Shown here: positions 1 to 5,801 of the stretch, piece after piece
How the letters are laid out: every line of letters begins with the position of its first letter
Numbering within the stretch: position 1 is the stretch's first letter
From: Candidatus Nitrosopumilus sp.
GTDB taxonomy: Archaea; Thermoproteota; Nitrososphaeria; Nitrososphaerales; Nitrosopumilaceae
Direction: 5' to 3'
NCBI GenBank assembly: GCA_029860565.1
Contig: JAOUAY010000053.1
Span: 1-7,327 of the forward strand
Length of the DNA: 7,327 bases
Made by a program: the position numbers and the translations under genes
The notes under the pieces: generated by a model
What the model was told of the DNA's origin: nothing
What the model saw: the letters and a program-made list of their open reading frames with translations, nothing else
Databases searched by the model: none

Positions 1-84
1 GGTAGTAGAATTTACGGTGATCAATATCCTTGTCATAATATCTTGAATCAAAATAGAAGAATAATCAAAATCTTCACGATTCAT
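1..84 (-). CDS. CBS-domain protein, N-terminal part only (runs off left edge)
   Basis: An ATG at 82-84 opens a frame that stays open for 28 codons to position 1, so only the N-terminus is visible. Residues 12-28 (LIQDIMTRILITVNSTT) match the opening of a CBS domain, whose usual pattern is V-x-D-I-M-T-x-x-x-I-T-V-x-x-x-T-S. CBS pairs typically bind adenine nucleotides and act as regulatory modules; archaea have many small stand-alone CBS proteins. A TATA-like box (TTAAATAA, 105-112) lies about 25 bases upstream of the ATG, which fits a leaderless mRNA and supports this start. The gene lies just after the oligo-T tracts that end the dienelactone hydrolase gene, so it is probably its own transcription unit. 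The CBS call rests on a short stretch; the open frame and promoter are seen directly. Confidence 0.6.
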   Translation of the reverse strand, partial: MNREDFDYSSILIQDIMTRILITVNSTT

Positions 85-104
85 TATTCATTTAAAAAAT
101 TATG

Positions 105-112
105 TTATTTAA
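105..112 (-). promoter_or_regulatory. TATA-like box of the CBS-domain gene
   Basis: The minus strand reads TTAAATAA, centred about 25 bases before the ATG at 84. This is the archaeal TATA-to-start spacing expected when the transcript begins at or next to the start codon. Confidence 0.45.
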
Positions 113-121
113 GAAATTCAT

Positions 122-149
122 AAAAAAAGGTATTTTCAAAGAAAAAAAA
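122..149 (-). terminator. Oligo-T terminator of the dienelactone hydrolase gene
   Basis: Directly after the TGA stop the minus strand has eight T (142-149), and a second run of seven T follows at 122-128. Archaeal RNA polymerase terminates at such oligo-T tracts without needing a hairpin. The tracts separate this gene from the CBS gene downstream. Confidence 0.6.
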
Positions 150-1235
150 TCACTTCAGAGTAGATTCTAAAAAAGAGATGGTTTGAGCCCATGCATCACC
201 AGATTCCTCAGGAGCATATCGATCTCCAGACGGATTTGCAAAAGCATGATCAACGTTATCATAAACACGAATGTAATTCTCTACATCCAATTCATTTAGT
301 GATGATTCAAACTCAATTACCGTATCAACTGGAATGCCTTGGTCTAATTCAGCAAATATTCCAAGGACAGGCCATTGAATTGAAGATAATGTTTCGGTGT
401 CAGTTACTAAAGATCCATAGTAAATTACAGTTGCATCCATATCATCATTGTAAAGTGCAAGATTAAGTGATTGTCCCCCTCCAAAACACCAACCAATGGA
501 ACCAATCTTGTTTACAGAATAATCATCATTTAGCAAGGAAACAGCAGAATTCATGTTCTGTATTCCTTGTTCTAAATCATATGTAGTGATCAGTTGTCTT
601 GCTTGATCAGAGGTGGTTGCAACTTGTCCGCCATAAAGATCAACTGCCAATACAACATAGCCATGTGATGCAAGTTTGTCTGCCATCTCTTTGATGTTGT
701 CATTTAATCCCCACCACTCATGAATCATAACAACACCAGGATAACTTCCATCAGTTGTAGGTTTTGCCAAATAGCCAGACACATCATCAAAATAAGTTAC
801 AGTTTCGGATATTGTAGAATGGTTTCCTTGTGTAAAAATTTCAGAGTTATTGTTTTGATTATTGTAATCAGGTAAAATGTGAACAGCCCAACCCCTAGTA
901 ATTAATTTTTCAACACTAGAAGGGTTTACACATGCAGGCAACCCGTTGGATTGCTTCAATACCAGTGCTTTACCTTCAGTACACGTAACATTTGAAGGAT
1001 CAATCCCCTGAGAAATTTGCTTTAGTGGAGGTGAGAAATATGCTATTGACGAAGGTATAATTGTCGCAGAATCAGAATCAATCTCAGTGCACAATTTGTC
1101 CCCACATACTTTATCAGACAATACTTCCCATCCAGATTTTCCAATAGCCTGATCAGCATATACCACATAAAATGAACTTACACTCATTGAAAAAATCAGA
1201 AAAATTGAAAATATAGATACAAATTTTATCATCAT
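150..1235 (-). CDS. Secreted dienelactone hydrolase family protein
   Basis: This is an exported alpha/beta hydrolase of the dienelactone hydrolase family, 361 aa. Residues 1-27 form a signal peptide: Lys4, a hydrophobic core to about residue 26, then YADQ, with likely cleavage after Ala27. Residues 28-118 are an extra N-terminal module with four cysteines (44, 49, 85, 102) and a conserved-looking block from Cys85 to RGW at 114-116; similar modules occur in other secreted Nitrososphaerota proteins, from memory. The catalytic domain (about 143-361) has the HEWWG motif (Glu173), nucleophile Cys250 in GWCFGG, Asp298 in AELDQG and His330 in DHAF, the full Cys-Asp-His set. The family hydrolyses dienelactones and related esters; the true substrate here is unknown. 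Tandem ATGs at 1235 and 1232 are both compatible with the TATA box at 1252-1259. Confidence 0.93.
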   Translation of the reverse strand: MMIKFVSIFSIFLIFSMSVSSFYVVYADQAIGKSGWEVLSDKVCGDKLCTEIDSDSATIIPSSIAYFSPPLKQISQGIDPSNVTCTEGKALVLKQSNGLPACVNPSSVEKLITRGWAVHILPDYNNQNNNSEIFTQGNHSTISETVTYFDDVSGYLAKPTTDGSYPGVVMIHEWWGLNDNIKEMADKLASHGYVVLAVDLYGGQVATTSDQARQLITTYDLEQGIQNMNSAVSLLNDDYSVNKIGSIGWCFGGGQSLNLALYNDDMDATVIYYGSLVTDTETLSSIQWPVLGIFAELDQGIPVDTVIEFESSLNELDVENYIRVYDNVDHAFANPSGDRYAPEESGDAWAQTISFLESTLK

Positions 1236-1251
1236 CTACAGAAACTTTCAA

Positions 1252-1259
1252 GATATAAC
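1252..1259 (-). promoter_or_regulatory. TATA-like box of the dienelactone hydrolase gene
   Basis: The minus strand reads GTTATATC, centred about 20 bases before the first ATG and about 23 before the second. The spacing suggests a leaderless transcript and slightly favours the second ATG. Confidence 0.45.
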
Positions 1260-1393
1260 AAAATTTAAAGGATTTTGTAGATACAGCATTTCGTTAGAAT
1301 TAATATGGATTTTCAAAGAAAAATAAACCAAGTATGTAATTTAGAAAGAGATGTGTAAAAAATGTGATGAAGATAAAAAATAAACAATAGGTC

Positions 1394-1522
1394 ATGTACA
1401 ACGGATATGGGGATTGGTTCACGTCTTACCTTAATCATAAAAGATCAGGTGTAAGTACTCTATTTTACAACCATCTACAGGTGTCATATTTTATTACAAT
1501 TTGCTTTCCACTGAAAGAATAG
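1394..1522 (+). CDS. Possible 42-aa small protein on the plus strand
   Basis: An ATG at 1394 opens a 42-codon frame ending with TAG at 1520-1522, three bases before the convergent SHOCT gene ends. The product starts MYNGYGDWFTSYLNHKRSG and ends in a more hydrophobic stretch (SYFITICFPLKE). Aromatic, Gly and Asn content looks protein-like rather than random AT-rich translation, and local GC is higher than in the flanks. An A/T-rich TATA-like stretch lies at 1372-1384, but its spacing (about 16 bases) is too short for a leaderless start at this ATG. An overlapping minus-strand frame (1313-1438, 41 codons, starting MIKVRREPIPIS) is about as open, so at most one is likely real. No family is recognised. 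It would be the only plus-strand gene in the window. Confidence 0.3.
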   Translation: MYNGYGDWFTSYLNHKRSGVSTLFYNHLQVSYFITICFPLKE

Positions 1523-1525
1523 AAT

Positions 1526-2053
1526 CTAAATTTTAGAGAGGATCTTTTTCTTTTTTTCTTGAAATTCCTTGTTGGTGATTATTCCTGCTTTTTGCAAGTC
1601 ATCAAGTTTTTTTAATAAATCCAAATCTTTATGTGAAGAAGTTTTTAGCTTTTTTCCAACGTCAAGTCCAGACTTTATACTGGATTTAGTTTTCTTTTTT
1701 AATCGAGACCCCAAAATACTGCCCTTTAAGGCTATTTTTTCACTTATTGTGTATCCTTTTTTCTTTGCATGTTTAATAATTTCTTCAGATTTTTGTCTTG
1801 TCACATCATCAATTAGTTTATGTTTTTTTGCCATCTTTCCAAGTTCACGAGTCTTCTTATGAGCAAGACGTGTTTGGAGTTTTAGATCTTTAATAATTTC
1901 ATCTTTAGTTTTACGTTTGAACCGTCTAGTATATTCTTCAATGAGCAGTATAGGAAATGGGCTATACTCCACATCAAGATAATATTTGATTATAGTGTCA
2001 TCAGGTAAAGTTTTCAGGTATTCCTTAATTGATTTTTCCGACTTTAATTCCAT
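1526..2053 (-). CDS. Basic protein with C-terminal SHOCT domain
   Basis: This 175-aa protein has no signal peptide or membrane segment. Residues 8-46 form an N-terminal helical region (SIKEYLKTLPDDTIIKYYLD, then an aromatic/proline stretch). Residues 46-140 are very rich in Lys and Arg and probably helical. Residues 144-172 are a SHOCT domain (short C-terminal domain): a DLLKKLDDLQKAGIIT core followed by NKEFQEKKKKIL, matching the usual L-x-x-L-x-x-L-x-x-x-G-x-I-T-x-E-E-F-x-x-x-K-x-x-L-L pattern. SHOCT domains are thought to mediate oligomerisation or membrane or nucleic-acid association; no enzymatic role follows from them. The basic middle suggests binding to nucleic acid or acidic lipid, which is inference. 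The ATG lies 26 bases from the centre of a TATA-like box, so the start is well supported and the mRNA is probably leaderless. It converges with the possible plus-strand ORF at 1394-1522. Confidence 0.85.
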   Translation of the reverse strand: MELKSEKSIKEYLKTLPDDTIIKYYLDVEYSPFPILLIEEYTRRFKRKTKDEIIKDLKLQTRLAHKKTRELGKMAKKHKLIDDVTRQKSEEIIKHAKKKGYTISEKIALKGSILGSRLKKKTKSSIKSGLDVGKKLKTSSHKDLDLLKKLDDLQKAGIITNKEFQEKKKKILSKI

Positions 2054-2075
2054 GATTACAATTCAATGTTTGCTC

Positions 2076-2083
2076 ATAAAAAG
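2076..2083 (-). promoter_or_regulatory. TATA-like box of the SHOCT gene
   Basis: The minus strand reads CTTTTTAT, centred about 26 bases before the ATG at 2053. This is ideal archaeal spacing for transcription starting at the ATG itself. It shows that the SHOCT gene has its own promoter, despite only 64 bases to the gene upstream. Confidence 0.5.
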
Positions 2084-2117
2084 ATTCAAATTATTTATCC
2101 ATAAGAGAGTCGACCGT

Positions 2118-2480
2118 TTAGTTTTGGTTTTTGTAATAAAGTTTGATTACCTCATCAACTACCATATTAGTTTCACAATCTTTTTCGGCACTCACAAGAA
2201 GTAAATGGTCATCGCCTAGATAAAATGAAAACCGCTTAACCTTGTCATACTCAGCTAAGGTGTATTTGGTTTTGCCAAGCCATTTGGACATATCCTTACG
2301 TGCCTTCCAATCAAGTATAGATATGTTAACTAGCTCATTTTCTGCATGTTCTGAAAGGAAATTTTTCACACCGTCTCTCATTCCACCCCCTGTACAAACT
2401 GCCCACTCATCATAAACTGTAGCAAATCTAATGTTGGGATCTACGTCTAGAATTTGCGAGCAAAAATTTTCATAATCCAA
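2118..2480 (-). CDS. Conserved roadblock-like small protein (DUF6659-like), TTG start
   Basis: This is a 120-aa soluble protein. Its layout resembles a conserved Nitrososphaerota family that I recall as DUF6659 and that looks roadblock/LC7-like: an N-terminal helix (2-13), a strand with IRFATVYDEWAV (17-28), a GGGMRDGVKNFLSEH block (31-45), a WKAR...LGKT segment (58-71), EYDKVKRFSFYLGDDHLLLV (77-96), and a last helix (106-116). The family name is from memory and not verified; the function is unknown, perhaps a small-GTPase-associated or signalling scaffold. The start is TTG at 2478-2480: an in-frame TAA sits two codons upstream, and the first in-frame ATG is codon 34, which would remove the first strand. 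The gene begins 34 bases after the nitroreductase stop, so the two may share a transcript. TATA-like AT-rich DNA occurs just upstream, but its centre is only about 14 bases from the TTG, too close for this start. Confidence 0.82.
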   Translation of the reverse strand: MDYENFCSQILDVDPNIRFATVYDEWAVCTGGGMRDGVKNFLSEHAENELVNISILDWKARKDMSKWLGKTKYTLAEYDKVKRFSFYLGDDHLLLVSAEKDCETNMVVDEVIKLYYKNQN

Positions 2481-2514
2481 TGATTATATCATATATTACA
2501 AAGTTATTAGAGTT

Positions 2515-3117
2515 TTAGAATTTGTTTTCAAAGACCACTTCATCCAAGGGTAATTGACCACCACGTGGATTTGCAGGTTCTGCTGCTTTTCCAACAACTA
2601 TCATTAAAACAATCAGATGATTATTGGGCAAATTTATTATTTTTGCCAATTCATCATATTCAAAACCAACCATAGGGCATGAATCAAGACCCATATGCCT
2701 TGCAGCAAGCATTATTGTCTGCCCTGCAAAGCCACAAGAGCGGATTGCTTCATCACGTTGATTTTGAGGGCTATCAACATATTTTGTGTGCATTGCATTT
2801 TTTACATGTTCTTGTTTTTCCAAAGTAGAGTTTTTCCAATATCTGAAAGGATCTTCTTTCCATGCGTTCATGTTCCCACATAAAATAATCACCAAAGAGC
2901 CATCAGATGGTTGAGGTTGACCACGTGCAGCTTTGCTAATTTGATCTTTAACTGATTGATCAGTGACTGTGATGAATCTCCAATTTTGTTGGTTATAGCT
3001 TGTAGGAGAACGAATTGCAAGATCCATTAAAAAATTAACTTGCTGAGGAGTCATTTTGTGTGTATTATCAAATTTTTTTATTGCACGCCTTGTGTTAATT
3101 GCTTCATCAGTGTCCAT
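2515..3117 (-). CDS. Nitroreductase family protein (FMN-dependent NAD(P)H oxidoreductase)
   Basis: This 200-aa protein has the length and layout of a single-domain nitroreductase, a homodimeric cytoplasmic flavoprotein that uses FMN and NAD(P)H. Motifs: TRRAIKKF (9-16), the FMN-phosphate-binding Arg pair near the N-terminus; SPTSYNQQNWRF (37-48), the second flavin-contacting block; a central helix with GFAGQTIMLAARHMGLDSCP (119-138) followed by MVGFEY; and the C-terminal GKAAEPANPRG block (166-176) leading to LPLDEVVFENKF. The physiological substrate cannot be read from sequence; the family includes nitroaromatic and quinone reductases and other flavin chemistry. The ATG start is placed well before TRRAIKKF. 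A weak TATA-like box (TTAAATTACA, 3144-3153) lies about 30 bases upstream. The next gene follows after 34 bases. Confidence 0.93.
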   Translation of the reverse strand: MDTDEAINTRRAIKKFDNTHKMTPQQVNFLMDLAIRSPTSYNQQNWRFITVTDQSVKDQISKAARGQPQPSDGSLVIILCGNMNAWKEDPFRYWKNSTLEKQEHVKNAMHTKYVDSPQNQRDEAIRSCGFAGQTIMLAARHMGLDSCPMVGFEYDELAKIINLPNNHLIVLMIVVGKAAEPANPRGGQLPLDEVVFENKF

Positions 3118-3355
3118 TGGAATTAATGAATTGTAGAATTTTTTGTAATTTAATTGATTAGATCACAGAAAACAAGATGAGAATAATTGAAAGATTCAAT
3201 TAAGATTTGATGATAGGTTAATGGATCTGACGGACTAGGATGGCATTAAGTTGTCCTTTTCTTGGTTTCACACATCATTTTTAAAATTATAAAATTTGGA
3301 TACAAAAGGAAAGAGTTAGTTTTGTAAGGTTTCGCAGGTACCCAACAGAACTGTT

Positions 3356-3376
3356 TCCCGATTAAATGATTCGGGA
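3356..3376. repeat. Inverted repeat (6-bp arms)
   Basis: TCCCGA at 3356-3361 pairs with TCGGGA at 3371-3376 around a 9-base loop. It is GC-richer than its surroundings. No T-run follows on the plus strand, so it is not a classic terminator. Confidence 0.35.
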
Positions 3377-3444
3377 TTATGCTTTCGTTCTAAGATTTCT
3401 TTTTCCATTTATTTTCCTTATCTATAGGCAAAACAAGAAAATAA

Positions 3445-3462
3445 ATTCTATCTATATAGAAT
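3445..3462. repeat. Inverted repeat ATTCTAT-CTAT-ATAGAAT (7-bp arms)
   Basis: A perfect 7-bp inverted repeat with a 4-base spacer lies just beyond the minus-strand oligo-T tract at 3469-3482. It could be part of the same termination region or a protein-binding palindrome. Confidence 0.35.
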
Positions 3463-3468
3463 AGTGTT

Positions 3469-3482
3469 AAAAAAACGAAAAA
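3469..3482 (-). terminator. Oligo-T tract, probable terminator of the GNAT/small ORF transcript
   Basis: The minus strand has five T, then CG, then seven T, about 90 bases after the stop of the small ORF at 3571-3726. No such tract lies directly after the acetyltransferase gene, which suggests that both are transcribed together up to here. Confidence 0.4.
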
Positions 3483-3570
3483 GAGATAACAATTAACGAA
3501 TTCAATTAATTTTTTCACAATCTCAGATAGGATTATGAAAAGAACTGAATAGGATCGAACATTAAGTCAT

Positions 3571-3726
3571 CTATACATCTTCCCCATACTGAAAATATTC
3601 TGTCATGTACCAAATTCTTGCAGAATTGTAAAAATCACATTCAAAATACATGAGATACGTATATTCCAATCTTTCCCTTTCTGCATCCAAGAATTCCTGT
3701 GTAATAAAATCAACATCTACTGTCAT
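3571..3726 (-). CDS. Small acidic aromatic-rich hypothetical protein (51 aa)
   Basis: From an ATG at 3724-3726 the minus strand encodes 51 aa ending in TAG. The product is rich in Glu, Asp, Tyr and Phe (for example EFLDAERERLEYTYLMYFE, then ARIWYMTEYFQYGEDV) and looks like one long amphipathic helix plus tail. The frame is open further upstream to a TGA at 3808-3810 inside the acetyltransferase 3' end, and that extra part (DDDNYFYPLKSTSNIHEIPA) is equally protein-like, giving about 72 open codons but no ATG, GTG or TTG before 3726. The true protein may therefore start at a non-standard codon, overlap the acetyltransferase stop, or be a truncated remnant. No family is recognised. The position right behind the acetyltransferase, without an intervening terminator, suggests co-transcription. 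Confidence 0.5.
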   Translation of the reverse strand: MTVDVDFITQEFLDAERERLEYTYLMYFECDFYNSARIWYMTEYFQYGEDV

Positions 3727-3787
3727 CTGGGCTGGAATCTCATGAATATTTGAAGTACTTTTCAGTGGATAAAAATAATTGTCATCA

Positions 3788-4207
3788 TCATAAATTGATA
3801 GACATCTTCACATGCGGTATTCCTACCTTAGAGTAGACATTCCCAATTTGCATAAATCCTGATTTTGCATAAAAATCTCTTATAGTATAAATTGAATCCA
3901 AAATAATTTTTGATTTATTCATCTTCATTGAATACATTATGATTTCTTCCAAAGCGATCTTTCCAAAGCCCTTAGAGCGGAATTCTGTTAGAATTCCCAT
4001 TCTTTCAATTTTATAGGAATTATTTTCTGTTCTTAATCTAAATGTTCCAATAATACCATTATTCTTCATGATGAAAAATTGTTCTAGTTTTTGATCATCA
4101 TCATCAAATATATTATTTAGAGAAATTCCCAATTCTTTGTTAAAAATCATAGTTCGAATATTTCTAACTTTACCAAGATCGTCTGTTCTACGAATGAAAA
4201 CTGTCAC
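3788..4207 (-). CDS. GNAT family N-acetyltransferase, GTG start
   Basis: This 139-aa protein is a single-domain GCN5-related acetyltransferase, which moves an acetyl group from acetyl-CoA to an amine. The acetyl-CoA pyrophosphate-binding motif A is R77-S-K-G-F-G82 (RxxGxG) after the strand IERMGIL (67-73), followed by the helix KIALEEIIMYSM. The next strand IILDSI (101-106) and DFYAKSGF (111-118), with Tyr113 in the usual general-acid position, complete the core. The ending GIPHVKM (129-135) resembles the ElaA-type GNAT subgroup. The substrate is unknown. The start is GTG at 4205-4207; an in-frame TGA lies five codons upstream and there is no other standard start, and the ATG overlapping it (ATGTGA) is out of frame. 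No strong TATA box or ribosome-binding site is seen. Confidence 0.9.
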   Translation of the reverse strand: MTVFIRRTDDLGKVRNIRTMIFNKELGISLNNIFDDDDQKLEQFFIMKNNGIIGTFRLRTENNSYKIERMGILTEFRSKGFGKIALEEIIMYSMKMNKSKIILDSIYTIRDFYAKSGFMQIGNVYSKVGIPHVKMSINL

Positions 4208-4259
4208 ATGAAAATTTATTCAGGATACTTCTTGAGTGTTATTGTGATTAATCATCATT

Positions 4260-4424
4260 CTACTTGTATTTCTCCCTAACATCATCAGACCATTTTGATC
4301 TGTCAGTTTCATGCCTTTCCAAGAATTCTTATTCTATTTTATCTAATTTTTCTCTGATTCTTGAGCGCTAGATTTCTGGTCTTTGAATATTGAGAATCTC
4401 CATATTTTCAAGTCTTTCAATAAC
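4260..4424 (-). pseudogene. Remnant of a small helical protein gene, two internal stops
   Basis: One minus-strand frame reads as three consecutive protein-like segments separated only by stop codons: VIERLENMEILNIQRPEI, TAG (4368-4370), RSRIREKLDKIE, TAA (4329-4331), then EFLERHETDRSKWSDDV plus REKYK and a final TAG (4260-4262). All segments have the same highly charged, helix-forming Glu/Lys/Arg composition, which would be unusual for random AT-rich DNA. Each internal stop is one base away from a sense codon that would fit (GAA or CAA for TAA, GAG or CAG for TAG). I read it as a decayed gene of roughly 50 codons. It begins 33 bases after the alpha/beta hydrolase stop and ends about 50 bases before the acetyltransferase. 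An ATG in frame is at 4401-4403. The original function is not recognised. Confidence 0.5.
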
Positions 4425-4457
4425 CTAATAATTAGTAAATTAGAAAATTTCAGATAT

Positions 4458-5255
4458 TCACGTTAAGAAATTATGAATTAATTCACATATTTGTTCAGGT
4501 TTTTCAGTAAATGGTGCATGTCCTGCATCCGGAATTATTTCAATATGTGAATTAGGAATAGATTTTTTGAAGAGTTCTGAATGTTGAAGAGGAATCACTT
4601 TATCTTCAACTCCCCAAATGATTAAGGTTGGAACACTGTCTATCAGTTTTAGTCTATCAAGTTTTATCTGAGTGTTGGTACTGTTTTCAAGAGTTAATTT
4701 GAATGCATATTTTGCATTTGATAAATTTATTCGTTTGATAAAACTTTCAACAAGTTTTAATGGAATTTTTGTGCTATCAGAAACCATCTGCTCGAAAATA
4801 TTTCTCACATTGTCATTTGTAGGATTCATCGCCACACAAAGATATTCTTTCAACAAGGGCGTTGGCTTTTTTAGAAATCCTGAAGAATCTATCAGGATCA
4901 GTCTTTCCACATCAATTTTATTTTGCATGGTTACTTCTGATGCAATATATCCACCTAAGGAATGACCTACAATACTTGTCTTGTCATTGATTGCAAGCAA
5001 GTTCATGAAATTTATTACAATATCTCTAAAATTTTCAATGGTATAATCCATTGATAGGGGTTTGTCACTTTCACCAAAACCAGGTAGATCAAGTGAAATT
5101 GTATGAAAGTTTGCAGATAAAGATTTAGGAATATTCCCCCATCTATCAGCTGAAGAGCCAAGACCATGAATAAACAAAATATGTCTGGGATTATCTTTTC
5201 CTGATTCAAGGTATCTTATCTTTAGACCATTTAGGTTTGCCCAGTTTTCTTGCAA
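4458..5255 (-). CDS. Alpha/beta hydrolase
   Basis: This 265-aa cytoplasmic protein has the standard length of the alpha/beta hydrolase fold. The oxyanion-hole HGLGSS motif is at 30-35, the nucleophile elbow GHSLGG at 97-102 with Ser99, the acid Asp218 in WGVEDKVIP and the base His246 in DAGHAPF followed by EKPEQ, so the Ser-Asp-His triad is complete. A DLPGFGESDKP stretch (56-66) is typical of the epoxide-hydrolase/esterase/2-hydroxymuconic-semialdehyde-hydrolase branch. The lid is about residues 125-200. The substrate is unknown; ester or C-C bond hydrolysis is likely. The only standard start is TTG at 5253-5255: codons upstream (about nine, KLDTKIKQI) are open back to a TAA at 5283-5285 but contain no ATG, GTG or TTG. 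The region beyond that TAA is again protein-like in the same frame. No signal peptide. Confidence 0.92.
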   Translation of the reverse strand: MQENWANLNGLKIRYLESGKDNPRHILFIHGLGSSADRWGNIPKSLSANFHTISLDLPGFGESDKPLSMDYTIENFRDIVINFMNLLAINDKTSIVGHSLGGYIASEVTMQNKIDVERLILIDSSGFLKKPTPLLKEYLCVAMNPTNDNVRNIFEQMVSDSTKIPLKLVESFIKRINLSNAKYAFKLTLENSTNTQIKLDRLKLIDSVPTLIIWGVEDKVIPLQHSELFKKSIPNSHIEIIPDAGHAPFTEKPEQICELIHNFLT

Positions 5256-5464
5256 TATCTGTTTAATTTTTGTATCTAACTTTTATCTTTGCAATAATGT
5301 TTCTTCTTGGTTCGATTCATTCCAGACTACTATTTTTTGAGATTGCTTTTTTTATCCACCTCTGAGAACCTTGAGGATGAGAATATCTTCACGATTATCA
5401 CAACATGATAAAAAACCAAATTAGAAAAACAATCTAAGGCAATTGGATGGCATCAAAATAAAGA

Positions 5465-5701
5465 TTATTTATTAAAATCAGATTTGTTAAATTTTAACAT
5501 GTGATCTTTTATCGTTATTTTGGATCCTTTTTTCATATAGTAAGGGATTTTTTTTTCCGAAAATAATCGTACGTTTATTTTTGCGTTATCTTCCATGGCT
5601 TCATAAATATCCAAATCAGAGTTACCTTTGCTGATTTGTTTCCATGTGTCCTCTAATTCACAGTAAACAAAGTTGATGTACGTAATGGTTGGTTCAGTCA
5701 T
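5465..5701 (-). CDS. Hypothetical 78-aa protein
   Basis: An ATG opens 78 codons ending in TAA. The product is soluble with no signal peptide or membrane span: MTEPTITYINFVYCELEDTW suggests a beta strand then a helix, the middle (DLDIYEAMEDNAKINVRLF) is acidic, and the C-terminal third is Lys-rich (EKKIPYYMKKGSKITIKDHM). The single Cys14 gives no metal-site pattern. I recognise no family. A TATA-like box (TTAAAATT on the minus strand, 5728-5735) is about 30 bases upstream, which fits transcription starting a few bases before the ATG. The composition and balanced charge support a real gene, but the function cannot be inferred from its neighbours. Confidence 0.7.
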   Translation of the reverse strand: MTEPTITYINFVYCELEDTWKQISKGNSDLDIYEAMEDNAKINVRLFSEKKIPYYMKKGSKITIKDHMLKFNKSDFNK

Positions 5702-5727
5702 GCTTATTTGAGATTCAATTACACCGT

Positions 5728-5735
5728 AATTTTAA
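5728..5735 (-). promoter_or_regulatory. Possible TATA-like box of the 78-aa gene
   Basis: The minus strand reads TTAAAATT about 30 bases before the ATG at 5701, slightly longer than the ideal spacing. It is a weak match in AT-rich DNA. Confidence 0.3.
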
Positions 5736-5801
5736 CCAAGTTATTTTTTGAATTTTACAGAATACCAATCAACGTCTAATTTTTGATTTAGATTGATTCC
5801 C

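Larger units (their letters stand above)
3118..3570. other. Intergenic gap, AT-rich, with two small inverted repeats
   Basis: No convincing gene is visible. The right part holds oligo-T on the minus strand (3469-3482), likely ending the transcript from the acetyltransferase side. Inverted repeats lie at 3356-3376 and 3445-3462. On the plus strand a 32-codon frame (3366-3464, starting MIRDYAFVLRFLFPFIFLIY) could encode a tiny single-span membrane peptide and is preceded in frame by a 26-codon stretch ending with TAA. In DNA this AT-rich, runs of that length are expected by chance, so I do not call them genes. Confidence 0.5.

Noticed and set aside
191..466. Plus-strand 91-codon ORF inside the dienelactone hydrolase gene
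   Set aside because: Antisense shadow of a gene with a complete catalytic triad; His/Gln-rich translation typical of a shadow frame.
1364..1370. GTGATGA, a perfect C-box sequence
   Set aside because: No CTGA D box follows within about 60 bases.
3207..3232. TGATGA followed by CTGA, like C and D' boxes of an archaeal C/D sRNA
   Set aside because: No C' box and second D box follow at the right distance and the first C-box base does not fit the purine consensus.
3366..3464. Plus-strand 32-aa membrane-like peptide (MIRDYAFVLRFLFPFIFLIY...)
   Set aside because: Open runs of this length are expected by chance in AT-rich DNA, and T-rich stretches translate to Phe/Leu. It also overlaps the inverted repeat at 3445-3462.
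5315..5340. GGTTCGATTC, which looks like a tRNA T-loop
   Set aside because: The flanking bases do not form a T-stem and no acceptor or anticodon arm surrounds it.
5385..5396. 12-base repeat ATCTTCACGATT shared with 70-81
   Set aside because: One 12-base match is expected by chance in a window of this size.
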